Part shown: in pieces, positions 54,671-63,264 of the stretch
Layout of the letters: each line of letters starts with the position of its first letter
How positions within the stretch are numbered: the first letter of the stretch is position 1
Source: Fibrobacter sp. UWEL
Lineage (GTDB): Bacteria; Fibrobacterota; Fibrobacteria; Fibrobacterales; Fibrobacteraceae
Direction of reading: 5' to 3'
NCBI RefSeq assembly: GCF_900142535.1
Contig: NZ_FRBE01000001.1
Coordinates: 274,623-338,622 of the forward strand
Length of the DNA: 64,000 nucleotides
Notes under the pieces: generated by a model
Seen by the model: the letters and a program-made list of their open reading frames with translations, nothing else
What the model was told of the DNA's origin: nothing
Databases searched by the model: none
Position numbers and translations under genes: made by a program

Positions 54671-54785
54671 CTAGTTACGAGATATGAGTTATGAGATATG
54701 AGTTACGAAACTCAAAATTTATAACTCATAATTCAAAATTCCTCTCATCCCTCATAATTCATAAATCATAATTCATAACTAAATC
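54671..54785. repeat. Inverted heptamer arrays between metallophosphatase and rlmH
   Basis: Left: gagatat gagttat gagatat gagttac gaaactc; right: ataactc ataattc aaaattc ctctcat ccctcat aattcat aaatcat aattcat. All in 7-nt register; the arms are complementary (GAGTTAT against ATAACTC). Confidence 0.7.
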
Positions 54786-55247
54786 ATGCGCTGGGTTTTA
54801 GCAGTATTTGGTAAGGCTGGTTCGGCTTATGTGGCTGACGAGGTGGATAAGTACGTGAAGCGTCTTCGTGGGGGAGCCATCCCTCTGGAAGTGGTGGAAC
54901 TGAAGGAATCCAAGCTGGACGACCGCGTGCAGTCTCTGGCGCAGGAAGCCGCTCTCTTTGAGAAGAAATTCCCCAAGGGCGAATTTAAGCGAGTAATTTT
55001 GTCTGAGGAAGGCAAACTGATGGATACGGTCAAGCTGTCCGACACCCTGCGGGACCGCTTCCCCGGGAACGTGGTTTTCCTAATTGGTTCTGCTTATGGT
55101 ATCGATGAAAACCTCAAGAAATCTGCGGATATGCTCCTGTCCCTGTCTCCCTTGACGTTTACTCACGACCACGCCCGTATTATAACTGCAGAACAGCTCT
55201 ATCGCGTGCAGATGGTGATGCAGAACCACCCGTATCACCACCGCTAA
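54786..55247 (+). CDS. rlmH: 23S rRNA (pseudouridine-1915-N3)-methyltransferase
   Basis: A 153-residue SPOUT methyltransferase that methylates pseudouridine 1915 of the 23S rRNA in the 70S ribosome. Diagnostic are VVFLIGSAYGID (SAM-binding knot; the usual IGGxxG here reads IGSAYG) and the C-terminal LSLSPLTFTHDHARIITAEQ then LYRVQMVMQNHPYHH. Length is standard. No clear SD; the heptamer array runs up to the start codon. Confidence 0.94.
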   Translation: MRWVLAVFGKAGSAYVADEVDKYVKRLRGGAIPLEVVELKESKLDDRVQSLAQEAALFEKKFPKGEFKRVILSEEGKLMDTVKLSDTLRDRFPGNVVFLIGSAYGIDENLKKSADMLLSLSPLTFTHDHARIITAEQLYRVQMVMQNHPYHHR

Positions 55248-55310
55248 AGTTTTTCCCTAAAAAAACATTGTTTTTTGTAAAGTCTGGCTTACATAGCCGG
55301 ATTTTTCATT

Positions 55311-55318
55311 TATATTAA
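55311..55318 (+). promoter_or_regulatory. -7 box TATATTAA for GGDEF gene
   Basis: 5 nt before the ATG at 55324; no SD, so a leaderless start is likely. Confidence 0.45.
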
Positions 55319-55323
55319 GTGCC

Positions 55324-56433
55324 ATGGAAAAAGATGTTATAGAAAATCACTTTGGATATTTTCTTGCTCAAAACGAAAAGCGAATGAACAATTTCTTTCG
55401 CCGCATTCTGTGGTACAGCTGCTTTGTCGGTCCTGCCATTGCGGTTGGAGTTCTTTGCGATGCTTTCCCCGGTGTGAGTTATGGTGCTTGTTTAAGAACT
55501 TTACTTGTCTGTCTTGCGTTTGCCGCGGGCCATTCCCTTCTCTTTAAGTACAAGCCCGAAAGCCCTCTGATCAAGTATCTTGGTCTTGTGGGAGCCTTGA
55601 TTGTCATCTTCATCATGTGCATCAATCATATTGATGTTTACTTGTGTTACTTCTTTGTCCCCATGACAAGTTTGCTGTATTGCAACCGTAAGACGTTCCT
55701 AATTACGAGTGGCCTGAGCCTTCTGGTTCTGTTGCTTGGAAACTGGACTCTTGCTGGTAATATATCTGGAATGTACGAGGATATTGACTCTGTCGACTTG
55801 TTCCAGAATATTGCCGGTGGACAGATCATTGAATTCTCGCTCATGTTCCTCAGCGGATTCTTCATCAACAAGGTAATGACCGAAAATCTCCATACCATGT
55901 ACCTGAATGAAGTCTCCTTGAATCGTACGGAGAGGGAAGCTTTTTGTGACCAGCTAACGGGCCTTTGGAATCGCCGTTATATCGATCGAGCATTCGACAA
56001 GTATGTTGTGGTGCAACATAATGTGGCCGCCATGCTGGTGATCGATATGGACCACATGAAATTTGTGAACGATTCCTACGGACATCTGGAAGGGGACCGT
56101 GCCCTTAGGATTCTTGCACGGATCCTCCATGACGTGTTTGACAAGTACGAAAATGCAACTCTGTGTCGTTTTGGCGGTGATGAATTTGCGGTTCTCCTTC
56201 CTGGCGTACAGACTGTTTCTGAATTGACCCTCTGCATTAGCAGTCTCATTTCCAAGATTGATGAAACCTACGGAAACGACGAAAAGTTGAATTCAATCTA
56301 TGCTTCCATTGGTGCTGCCTTTACCGATGATCTGGATATGAGTTATCAGGGCGCATTTGACCGTGCGGATCAGGCTCTATACGAAGTGAAGAATTCCGGT
56401 AGAAACAGCTACCATATCTACACTGAGATGTAG
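55324..56433 (+). CDS. Membrane diguanylate cyclase (GGDEF)
   Basis: 369 residues: six or so N-terminal helices (about 30-190) with short loops, then a GGDEF domain (about 215-365). The active-site loop RFGGDEFAVLL is intact (GGDEF near 284-288) and LTGLWNRRYID starts the domain, so cyclic-di-GMP synthesis is expected. No EAL partner. An RxxD product-inhibition site is not obvious. The membrane part is of an unrecognised sensor type. Release-factor gene prfC follows 25 bp downstream but has its own promoter box. Confidence 0.9.
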   Translation: MEKDVIENHFGYFLAQNEKRMNNFFRRILWYSCFVGPAIAVGVLCDAFPGVSYGACLRTLLVCLAFAAGHSLLFKYKPESPLIKYLGLVGALIVIFIMCINHIDVYLCYFFVPMTSLLYCNRKTFLITSGLSLLVLLLGNWTLAGNISGMYEDIDSVDLFQNIAGGQIIEFSLMFLSGFFINKVMTENLHTMYLNEVSLNRTEREAFCDQLTGLWNRRYIDRAFDKYVVVQHNVAAMLVIDMDHMKFVNDSYGHLEGDRALRILARILHDVFDKYENATLCRFGGDEFAVLLPGVQTVSELTLCISSLISKIDETYGNDEKLNSIYASIGAAFTDDLDMSYQGAFDRADQALYEVKNSGRNSYHIYTEM

Positions 56434-56443
56434 CAGAAAATTC

Positions 56444-56451
56444 TAAATTTG
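56444..56451 (+). promoter_or_regulatory. -7 box TAAATTTG for prfC (leaderless)
   Basis: An exact TAnnTTTG placed 7 nt before the ATG at 56459; no Shine-Dalgarno. Confidence 0.6.
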
Positions 56452-56458
56452 GCGGCGT

Positions 56459-58024
56459 ATGAACGAAGAAATTTCTAAACGCCGCACTTTCGCCATTGTC
56501 AGCCATCCTGACGCTGGTAAGACTACTATTACTGAAAAGTTCCTGTGGTACGGTAACGTGATTCGCGAAGCGGGTCATGTCCGTGCCAAGTCCAACCGCA
56601 GCTACACTGTTTCCGACTGGATGAAGATCGAACAGCAGCGCGGTATTTCCGTTTCCAGCTCTGTGTTGAACTTCCCCTTTGAGGGTTGCATGTTCAACCT
56701 GGTGGATACCCCGGGCCATCAGGACTTCTGTGAAGATACCTACCGCGCCCTTACCGCTGTGGACGCCGCCCTAGTGCTTATCGATAGCGTGAACGGTGTA
56801 GAAAAGCAGACTATCCGCTTGATGAACGTGTGCCGCATGCGCCACACACCCATCATTACCTTCATTAACAAGATGGACCTTGATGGTCGTCATGTGCTGG
56901 ACCTTCTGGACGAAATCGAAAACGTCCTGAAGATCAAGGTGGCTCCCTTTACTCTGCCCATTGGCGTGGGTAAGCTCTTTAAGGGCGTGTACTGCATCGC
57001 GGACAACACCTTCCACACCTTTAACAAGGAAGAAGGCGAACAGCAGCTGATCCAGATGACTGGCCCTGATGATCCCCGCCTGGTAGAAATGTGCGGTGAG
57101 AACTGGGTGGAACAGTTCAAGGAAGAATACGAGATGGTCACCGGCGCCATGGACCCCTTCGATCACGAAAAGTTCCTGAAGGGGGAGATGTGCCCCGTGT
57201 TCTTTGGCAGTGCTGTGAACAACTTCGGTGTGCGCCAGTTGCTGAATGCTTTTGCTGAACTGGCTCCTCCTCCCATGATTCGCGATACGGATAAGCGTCC
57301 TGTGGATCCGGATGAAGACGCCTTCAGTGCCTTTGTCTTTAAGATCCAGGCAAATATGGACCCCAAGCACCGCGACCGTACCGCATTCCTGCGTATCTGC
57401 TCCGGTAGCTTTACCCGTGGAGAAAAGGTTTTCCATGTGCGTACTGGTCGTGAAATCCGCCTGGCTGCACCTACTGCATTCCTGGCCAAGGATAAGGAAG
57501 TTATCGACAACGCATGGGCAGGTGACATTGTGGGTATTAACGACCCGGGCCTGTTCCGCATTGGCGACACCCTGACCGATGGCGAAAAGATGAACTACAC
57601 CGGCATTCCTGACTTTGCTCCGGAACACTTTGCCCGCGTGACTCTCTTGAATCCGTTGAAGTCCAAGCAGATGGCCAAGGGCTTGGCTGAACTTTCCGAA
57701 GAAGGCGCAACCCAGCTGTACGAACCCATGAAGTCTGCTATCCCCGTCATTGGCGTGGTGGGCGAGCTTCAGTTTGACGTGCTCAAGTTCCGCCTCCAGA
57801 GCGAATACGGCGCAGACGTTTCCCTGGACCGCGTACCTGCTCATGGCATCCGCTGGGTCACCGGCCCTGAAAAGGACGTGGGTAAGTTTGCCGAGGAATA
57901 CGCCATGGATTGCATGCTCGATAAGGAACGTAACTTAGTTTGTCTGTTCCCCAACGAATATCGCCTGAACTTGGCCATGAAGAACTACGAAAACCTGAAG
58001 TTTGCAGAAACTTCCCAGGGCTAA
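56459..58024 (+). CDS. prfC: Peptide chain release factor 3
   Basis: 521 residues, a translational GTPase that recycles RF1/RF2 from the ribosome. GTPase motifs: AIVSHPDAGKTTITEKFL (G1), QQRGISVSSSVLNF (G2), VDTPGHQDF (G3) and FINKMDLDGR (G4). The RF3 C-terminal domain (VVGELQFDVLKFRLQSEYG) separates it from EF-G. Length matches the E. coli protein. RF2 of the same pathway is encoded at 34330. Confidence 0.95.
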   Translation: MNEEISKRRTFAIVSHPDAGKTTITEKFLWYGNVIREAGHVRAKSNRSYTVSDWMKIEQQRGISVSSSVLNFPFEGCMFNLVDTPGHQDFCEDTYRALTAVDAALVLIDSVNGVEKQTIRLMNVCRMRHTPIITFINKMDLDGRHVLDLLDEIENVLKIKVAPFTLPIGVGKLFKGVYCIADNTFHTFNKEEGEQQLIQMTGPDDPRLVEMCGENWVEQFKEEYEMVTGAMDPFDHEKFLKGEMCPVFFGSAVNNFGVRQLLNAFAELAPPPMIRDTDKRPVDPDEDAFSAFVFKIQANMDPKHRDRTAFLRICSGSFTRGEKVFHVRTGREIRLAAPTAFLAKDKEVIDNAWAGDIVGINDPGLFRIGDTLTDGEKMNYTGIPDFAPEHFARVTLLNPLKSKQMAKGLAELSEEGATQLYEPMKSAIPVIGVVGELQFDVLKFRLQSEYGADVSLDRVPAHGIRWVTGPEKDVGKFAEEYAMDCMLDKERNLVCLFPNEYRLNLAMKNYENLKFAETSQG

Positions 58025-58068
58025 TGGACTTTATCAGACGATAAATAGCCTTAAAATCCCCTTTAAAA

Positions 58069-58098
58069 TAAGTGAGTCGCTATTCGCGGCTCACTTCT
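58069..58098 (+). terminator. Terminator after prfC
   Basis: Stem aagtgagtcgc / cgcggctcactt with a 4-nt loop; the tail runs into the next promoter. Confidence 0.7.
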
Positions 58099-58104
58099 AT
58101 TATA

Positions 58105-58112
58105 TATATTTC
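58105..58112 (+). promoter_or_regulatory. -7 box TATATTTC for DsbA-like/Cel51A genes
   Basis: Near match to TAnnTTTG with a 50-nt leader; aaaagga lies before the ATG at 58166. Confidence 0.5.
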
Positions 58113-58165
58113 CACAAAACTGCGGGCGGACTGCGCCTGCTAGACTTTTAACTAAAAGGATAAAC

Positions 58166-58909
58166 ATGAAACGATTCTCTATTGCCGCTGCTGCAATTCT
58201 TGCTGCTGGACTGGTCGCCTGCAATCAGGCCTCCGCCGGTGGTGCTGTTTCCAACAATGCTGCTGCCCGTATCGACGCACTCGAAAAGAAGGTTGCCGAA
58301 ATGGAAGCCAGCATGGAAGCTGTAGGCTACATCCTGGAAAAGCGCGCTGGCATGTCTATTGAAGATGCCAAGAAGGAAATGGAAGAAGCCAACAAGGTCT
58401 GGGACATTCCTGTTGACGAATCTCCGGTTTTCGGCAACACCACCAACCCGAAGCTCACTATTGTTGAGTTTACTGAATTCCAGTGCCCGTACTGCTCTCG
58501 CATTGCTCCCACTGTCAAGGAACTGATGGACAAGCACGCGGACGAAATCAAGTTCGTCTACAAGAACTTCCCCCTGTCCTTCCACCCCAATGCTAAGCCC
58601 GCTGCAGCTGCTGCAATTGCAGCCCAGAAGCAGGGTAAGTTCTGGGAATACCGTTATGCTCTGGCACCGCACTCCCGTGAACTGGGCGACTCCATCTACG
58701 TCGCTGTGGCTAAGGAAGTCGGCCTGAATATCGAACAGTTCGAAAAGGACCGCGTTCTGGATGACGCTATGAACGCTCGTATTGATAAGGACTTCAACCT
58801 GGGTGCCAAGGTCGGCGTTCAGGGTACTCCGAACTTCTACATCAACGGCAAGCGCCAGGATCGTTTCAGCCCGGAACTGGTTGAAAAGCTCCTGAAGGAA
58901 GCTAAGTAG
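58166..58909 (+). CDS. DsbA/DsbG-like thioredoxin-fold lipoprotein
   Basis: 247 residues: lipoprotein signal with lipobox GLVAC (residues 15-19), a short coiled coil (about 33-60), then a Thioredoxin_4/DsbA-type domain. Active site C107-P-Y-C110 in TEFQCPYCSRI and the cis-Pro loop VQGTPNFYING are intact. Predicted periplasmic disulfide oxidoreductase anchored to the membrane. It lies 52 bp upstream of the Cel51A gene with no terminator between, so the two may be cotranscribed; extracytoplasmic enzymes may be clients, which is inference. Confidence 0.88.
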   Translation: MKRFSIAAAAILAAGLVACNQASAGGAVSNNAAARIDALEKKVAEMEASMEAVGYILEKRAGMSIEDAKKEMEEANKVWDIPVDESPVFGNTTNPKLTIVEFTEFQCPYCSRIAPTVKELMDKHADEIKFVYKNFPLSFHPNAKPAAAAAIAAQKQGKFWEYRYALAPHSRELGDSIYVAVAKEVGLNIEQFEKDRVLDDAMNARIDKDFNLGAKVGVQGTPNFYINGKRQDRFSPELVEKLLKEAK

Positions 58910-58961
58910 CTCAAAAGTTTAAATTAAACTCAAACTAAATCATAAACAAAGGATACGATAT

Positions 58962-61900
58962 ATGATGAAGCGTGCACTGACTGCTGCTACCGTCGCCGTT
59001 CTCGGCTTCGGCGTAACAGCATCCATGGCTCAGCCGAAAGCTCCTCGTGTAGTTCCTTACAAGTTCTTTGACGATGCATATCGCGCAGGGGGCTTTGACT
59101 ACGCATACGGCGGCAAGAGCAAGGGTATCACCATTACTAAGGATGGCGGCTATAAGTCCAAGGCTGCCTTGAATATTAAGCTGGACCCCAGCGAATATTC
59201 TGGTGCTTCTGTTTGCCTTTACAACGAAACTTTCGACCTGAACAAGTTCATGCTCGATTCTCGAATCGAATTCATGATCAAGGGTAAGAAGGGTGGCGAA
59301 CAGCTGAAGATCGGTCTCCTCGATGAAGAAGTTTCCGATGGTAAGAAGACTCAGGTCGTTCTTCCCATGGCAAAGTACATCGAAGGTGGCACCGTCACTA
59401 CCGATTGGAAGAAGGTTTCCATTCCTCTGGTTGACTTCCCGGATCGTGGTCTCTACTGGGACAACACCCGTAAGTCCGAATTCCCCGCACGTATTGACTG
59501 GGACAAGATCGCAGAAATCCGCTTCTCCATCGACAAGAGCGGCGCAGGCGACTTCGAAGTCTGGGTTGATAACATCGAAATCGTGAAGGGCAACAAGAAG
59601 GCTAAGCCCAAGGCAAAGATTGTCTACTGGGATGAAAATGAAGACGTGATTGACGGTCCGGCAAACGCAGAAAAGCTGGACGGCAAGGTCAAGCCGGTTG
59701 CTAACGGCGTGTTCTACTCCAACGGTCTCAAGGGATTCTCTTACAGCTACGGTGGTCTTTCCGCTCAGCGTGAAGCAGACTCCAAGACTAAGGGTAACCC
59801 GAACGTCCTCGCACTTTACATCGATAACAACGACTGGTCCGGTGTGACTTACTCTTTGGGCGATGGCAAGTACATCAACCTGAAGGATGTCCGCAATAAG
59901 GGCGGTCTCTACTTCTGGATCAAGGGTAAGCTTGGTGGCGAAAAGGTATACGTTGGTATTCTGGATAACCAGGGCAACGATATTAAGAGCCAGACCAAGA
60001 TTAGCCTGAACGACTGGATTGAAGGCTCCAAGGTCGGCACCGACTGGAAGCTGGTTAAGATTCCTCTGAAGAAGTTCGGCGACAAGGGTAAGGCTTGGGA
60101 CGCAAACAAGCAGGCCGAAGTTGCTAAGGATGTCCAGTGGGATAAGATCCAGGAAATCCGCTTCTCTGTTGGTAAGGGCGAAAACCAGGGTGAACCGGGT
60201 AAGCCGGCTCCTGTGACCATCTTCGTTGACCAGATTACCTTCACTTCCACCATTGACTGGGTTGACCCGGATATCAAGTGGGATAACTGGAAGTCCAAGG
60301 CTCCGGATATGGTTATTTCTGACTTCGAAGGCAAGTTCGCTAAGGATAACTGGGAACCGTCCTTCGGTCCTAAGTCCAAGGCCGAAATCGAAATGCCTCA
60401 TAAGAGTGCAAAGCTCGATGGCAACTCTCTCTGGATCAAGCACTTCGAAATGTCCGACTGGGTTGACTTCGTTCTCGACTTCACCAAGAACACTGCAAAC
60501 CACGACGCTAAGTCCCGCGACTGGACCAACCACTGGGGCATTCAGTTCGACGTCTACTCTGAACGTGCATGGCAGTCTATCACTGTTCAGGTCGGCGATG
60601 CTGGTAACGAACTCTTCGTTTCCAACACTGGTGTACCTCGCGGTCGTACCACTGTGATCGTTCCGTTCCGTACCTTCAGCAAGTTCCCGTACTATCAGCC
60701 GCCTACCGCTAAGGAAAACGGCGTGTTCGACCTGAAGGGTGTTGTCTCTCTCGACTTTAAGCCGGGTGGAGAAGGTTCTAACGGTTCTTTCGAAATCGAC
60801 AACATCAAGTTGACCAACTCTAAGGAAGTCAAGGCTGAAAAGCGTCCTGAAGTTGTTAAGGTTGACGTGAAGGGTTCTTCCGACGTGATCAACCCGAACA
60901 TCTCTGGTGGCCTCTTTGGTATCAACGCCGCCCTTTGGGATGGCGACATGCTGGACAACAAGAAGTTCAAGACCCAGACTTGGGAATATGCAAAGCGCAT
61001 CAACCACGGCATTATCCGTTACCCGGGTGGTCTCCGTGCTGATGACGACCACTGGAAGGAAATCCTCGACAACCACGACTGGATGGTCGATACCGACGAA
61101 TTCCTCGCATGGTTGAAGAAGACTGGTTCTAATGCTATGTTCACTGTGAACTTCGGTTCCGGCACCGAACAGGAAGCTGCAGCATGGGTGAAGCACACTA
61201 ACGTAGACAAGAAGGCCGGCATCCTGTACTGGGAAGTTGGTAACGAAGTCTATGGTAACTGGCACCCGTACTACGAAAAGTATGGTAAGGACGGCGGTAC
61301 CATCTATGGTAAGCGCGCACGTAAGTTCATCGAAGCCATGAAGGCTGTTGACCCGACCATTAAGGTTGCTGTGCTCGGCGTTCTCGATGGCGAATGGAAC
61401 GAAAACGTTCTCCGCGAAACCGGCGACATCGCTGACGGTCTTATCGTCCATCACTATCCGCAGCACTATGGTGAAGAAAACGACTTCGCTATGCTCTCCG
61501 CTCCTCAGGACTTGACCCCGATCTACAGCCGTCTGCACAAGACCGTAGACAAGTGGACCAAGAAGTTCAACAAGAGCAACAAGATCGAACTGTGGCTCAC
61601 CGAATGGAACTCCGTGGACTTCAACCCGGGTCCCCAGACCATCGCTCTCGAAAACGGTCTGTTCGTTGCTGATTACCTCGGTATGCTTGCAACTGAAAAC
61701 GTTGACAACGCTCAGTACTGGGATATCCATAACGACATCACTCCGGAAGGCGGTGACTATGGTTACCTGACTCGTTCTGCAGAAGAATGTATGAACTGCC
61801 CGCGTCCCAGCTACTGGGCTTTCCAGATGGCTTCTGACGCTCTCCGCGGCAAGCTCCTGAAGACCGAAATCAAGGGTGACAAGGAATCTCTCCTGACCAC

Positions 61901-62150
61901 CTACTACACCGAAAACGGTGGCAAGAAGACCCTCATGGTCATCAACAAGAGCCCCTACAGCGATTACGAATTGAAGCTGGATATTCCTGGCTTCAAGGGT
62001 AAGGCTAAGATGCAGGTTCTTGACAAGTCTTCTGAAAAGCTGAAAGAAGGCTTTGCAAATGATCCTGCCAAGAAGGCTAAGGACGTAGACGTTTCCAAGC
62101 CGGTTAAGGTTGGCAAGCGTACCGTTACCTTGTTCACCATTGGCAAGTAA
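58962..62150 (+). CDS. GH51 cellulose-binding endoglucanase (EGF/Cel51A-like)
   Basis: A 1062-residue secreted enzyme with signal peptide ending near ASMA-QPK. Three beta-sandwich CBM11/30-like modules follow (about 30-215, 235-440, 455-650); each carries YSYGG or related aromatic patches and an IRFSxDK/FEIDNI end. The catalytic TIM barrel begins near 660 (GGLFGINAALWDGDM). Acid/base Glu about 762 sits in YWEVGNEVYGNWHP, and nucleophile Glu about 881 in ELWLTEWNSVDFNPG. Size and layout match the 118-kDa endoglucanase F of F. succinogenes. Unlike the GH9 enzyme it has no sorting-tail-like end. SD aagga before the ATG. Strong codon bias suggests abundant expression. Confidence 0.92.
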   Translation: MMKRALTAATVAVLGFGVTASMAQPKAPRVVPYKFFDDAYRAGGFDYAYGGKSKGITITKDGGYKSKAALNIKLDPSEYSGASVCLYNETFDLNKFMLDSRIEFMIKGKKGGEQLKIGLLDEEVSDGKKTQVVLPMAKYIEGGTVTTDWKKVSIPLVDFPDRGLYWDNTRKSEFPARIDWDKIAEIRFSIDKSGAGDFEVWVDNIEIVKGNKKAKPKAKIVYWDENEDVIDGPANAEKLDGKVKPVANGVFYSNGLKGFSYSYGGLSAQREADSKTKGNPNVLALYIDNNDWSGVTYSLGDGKYINLKDVRNKGGLYFWIKGKLGGEKVYVGILDNQGNDIKSQTKISLNDWIEGSKVGTDWKLVKIPLKKFGDKGKAWDANKQAEVAKDVQWDKIQEIRFSVGKGENQGEPGKPAPVTIFVDQITFTSTIDWVDPDIKWDNWKSKAPDMVISDFEGKFAKDNWEPSFGPKSKAEIEMPHKSAKLDGNSLWIKHFEMSDWVDFVLDFTKNTANHDAKSRDWTNHWGIQFDVYSERAWQSITVQVGDAGNELFVSNTGVPRGRTTVIVPFRTFSKFPYYQPPTAKENGVFDLKGVVSLDFKPGGEGSNGSFEIDNIKLTNSKEVKAEKRPEVVKVDVKGSSDVINPNISGGLFGINAALWDGDMLDNKKFKTQTWEYAKRINHGIIRYPGGLRADDDHWKEILDNHDWMVDTDEFLAWLKKTGSNAMFTVNFGSGTEQEAAAWVKHTNVDKKAGILYWEVGNEVYGNWHPYYEKYGKDGGTIYGKRARKFIEAMKAVDPTIKVAVLGVLDGEWNENVLRETGDIADGLIVHHYPQHYGEENDFAMLSAPQDLTPIYSRLHKTVDKWTKKFNKSNKIELWLTEWNSVDFNPGPQTIALENGLFVADYLGMLATENVDNAQYWDIHNDITPEGGDYGYLTRSAEECMNCPRPSYWAFQMASDALRGKLLKTEIKGDKESLLTTYYTENGGKKTLMVINKSPYSDYELKLDIPGFKGKAKMQVLDKSSEKLKEGFANDPAKKAKDVDVSKPVKVGKRTVTLFTIGK

Positions 62151-62174
62151 TAGCCTCTAGGCAAAACGCTTAAA

Positions 62175-62203
62175 GAATCCCTCGCAGAAATGCGGGGGAT
62201 TTT
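62175..62203 (+). terminator. Terminator after Cel51A gene
   Basis: Stem aatccctcgca / tgcgggggatt with gaaa loop and T8 tail. Confidence 0.93.
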
Positions 62204-62519
62204 TTTTGTTCAATCCAATCAAAGAACACTTGTGGTATTCTCCATAGACAACTTGTCCATGGAACTTTTTTTTAACGCCCGGATTTTATTGATGGAATCA
62301 AAGTTTTTTTCTACGTTTGGCGCGGGTTGTTTGGAAGGTGGTTTGTCCGCCTGTTTTTTCCTTGACATTTTGGTGTGTTGTCGTTATCGGTTTGCCTAAA
62401 ATGGGTTCTCCTGTTTTTGCATATAAAGATTGTGGTTAATGAAGCTTATGGTTAGGGGCTTTGTTGGTTAGGAGACCACAAAAGAAGCGGCGCAGCTTTC
62501 GGGCTGCGTCGTTTTTTTT
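62204..62519 (+). other. Non-coding spacer with near-palindrome and orphan terminator
   Basis: No credible gene. CCATAGACAACTTGTCCATGG (62242-62262) is a near-perfect 21-bp dyad. At 62487-62518 a hairpin gcggcgcagc / gctgcgtcgt is followed by T8 on the plus strand. The only plus-strand gene upstream already has its own terminator, so an unannotated transcript may end here. A TTGACA at about 62361 is a weak promoter hint. Confidence 0.4.
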
Positions 62520-62543
62520 CGCCTTATTCTTACGTTCTGAATT

Positions 62544-62927
62544 TTATTTTAAATAGAAGTGGCTATATCCAACGATTTCTTTTGAGGTAGAATCGGTGGC
62601 GCCTAGGAAATAGACCAAGGTTCTCTTGCGGTCTACATCCTTGCACTTTGGCTGAGGAAAAGGAAACTCCATATTCAGGGAATCCGCAGAATCTCCAGTG
62701 AAATGGAATTCGCCATTTTCTTGGCAGGAGCCTGTATTATCCAGAAGCATCCTGTTGGCCTTGGCCTTCTTGACATTGTAATCGAAGTATTCCTCGTGGG
62801 ATTTCCTGTAACTTACGAAGGAACCGTTGGCTGTGCTGAACATGTTCATGGCCAGCGTAAAGAAAATACCAGACACAGCCATGGTCACGATCAACTCGAT
62901 CAGTGTGAATCCGTTTTTACGAACCAT
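62544..62927 (-). CDS. Type IV/II minor pseudopilin
   Basis: 127 residues from ATG 62927. The start gives MVRKNGFTLIELIVTMAVSG, a class III prepilin leader (cleavage G-F, Glu at +5) and N-terminal helix. The soluble part has a Cys pair (CQEN and CKDV). It overlaps the upstream pilin gene by 11 bp. Last gene of a minor-pilin operon entering from the right edge; part of a type IV pilus or type II secretion-like machine, which cannot be told apart here. Confidence 0.82.
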   Translation of the reverse strand: MVRKNGFTLIELIVTMAVSGIFFTLAMNMFSTANGSFVSYRKSHEEYFDYNVKKAKANRMLLDNTGSCQENGEFHFTGDSADSLNMEFPFPQPKCKDVDRKRTLVYFLGATDSTSKEIVGYSHFYLK

Positions 62928-63264
62928 AGCGGCAATAATATAGAGTTCTGGTGGTGTCGATCTTGTTACGGACCGGAATGGCCTTGTCGCAGATTTCGTC
63001 GCCATCCTTGGTTTGCTTGATAATTACTTCCCAGTGATTGCCCTTTGCATCATCGTGGATAAATGTCGTGTCTTTTGTATGAGAAACCAAAGTCTTGCTT
63101 TCGGCTTGCAGATAGATCTTTCCCAGTTCCATTCCGTAATTTTCAGTGCGTGCCTTTTGTGTAACAGGGCTCTTGTACAGAAATCCAGAAAGCTGCATTC
63201 CTGTTGTTGCAAGAATGGCAAAACTGATAAGAACTTCCATCAGGGAGAATCCGCGTTTATTCAT
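62917..63264 (-). CDS. Type IV/II minor pseudopilin
   Basis: 115 residues from ATG 63264, supported by GGAGGAGAACC upstream. MNKRGFSLMEVLISFAILA is a prepilin leader with Glu at +5. The body resembles PilV/GspI-type minor pilins in size and the YLQAESKTLV region. The C-terminus has a Cys (YYCRYGS) and an earlier one in GDEICDK. Overlaps neighbours on both sides by 8-11 bp, so it is translationally coupled. Confidence 0.82.
   Translation of the reverse strand: MNKRGFSLMEVLISFAILATTGMQLSGFLYKSPVTQKARTENYGMELGKIYLQAESKTLVSHTKDTTFIHDDAKGNHWEVIIKQTKDGDEICDKAIPVRNKIDTTRTLYYCRYGS

Noticed and set aside
58935..61730. 931-residue minus-strand open frame opposite the GH51 gene
   Set aside because: Antisense shadow of a strongly codon-biased gene; the plus frame has a signal peptide, catalytic motifs and an SD, and the minus frame has none.
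62190..62399. 69-residue plus-strand ORF after Cel51A
   Set aside because: Starts inside the terminator hairpin, has odd composition and no SD; treated as non-coding.
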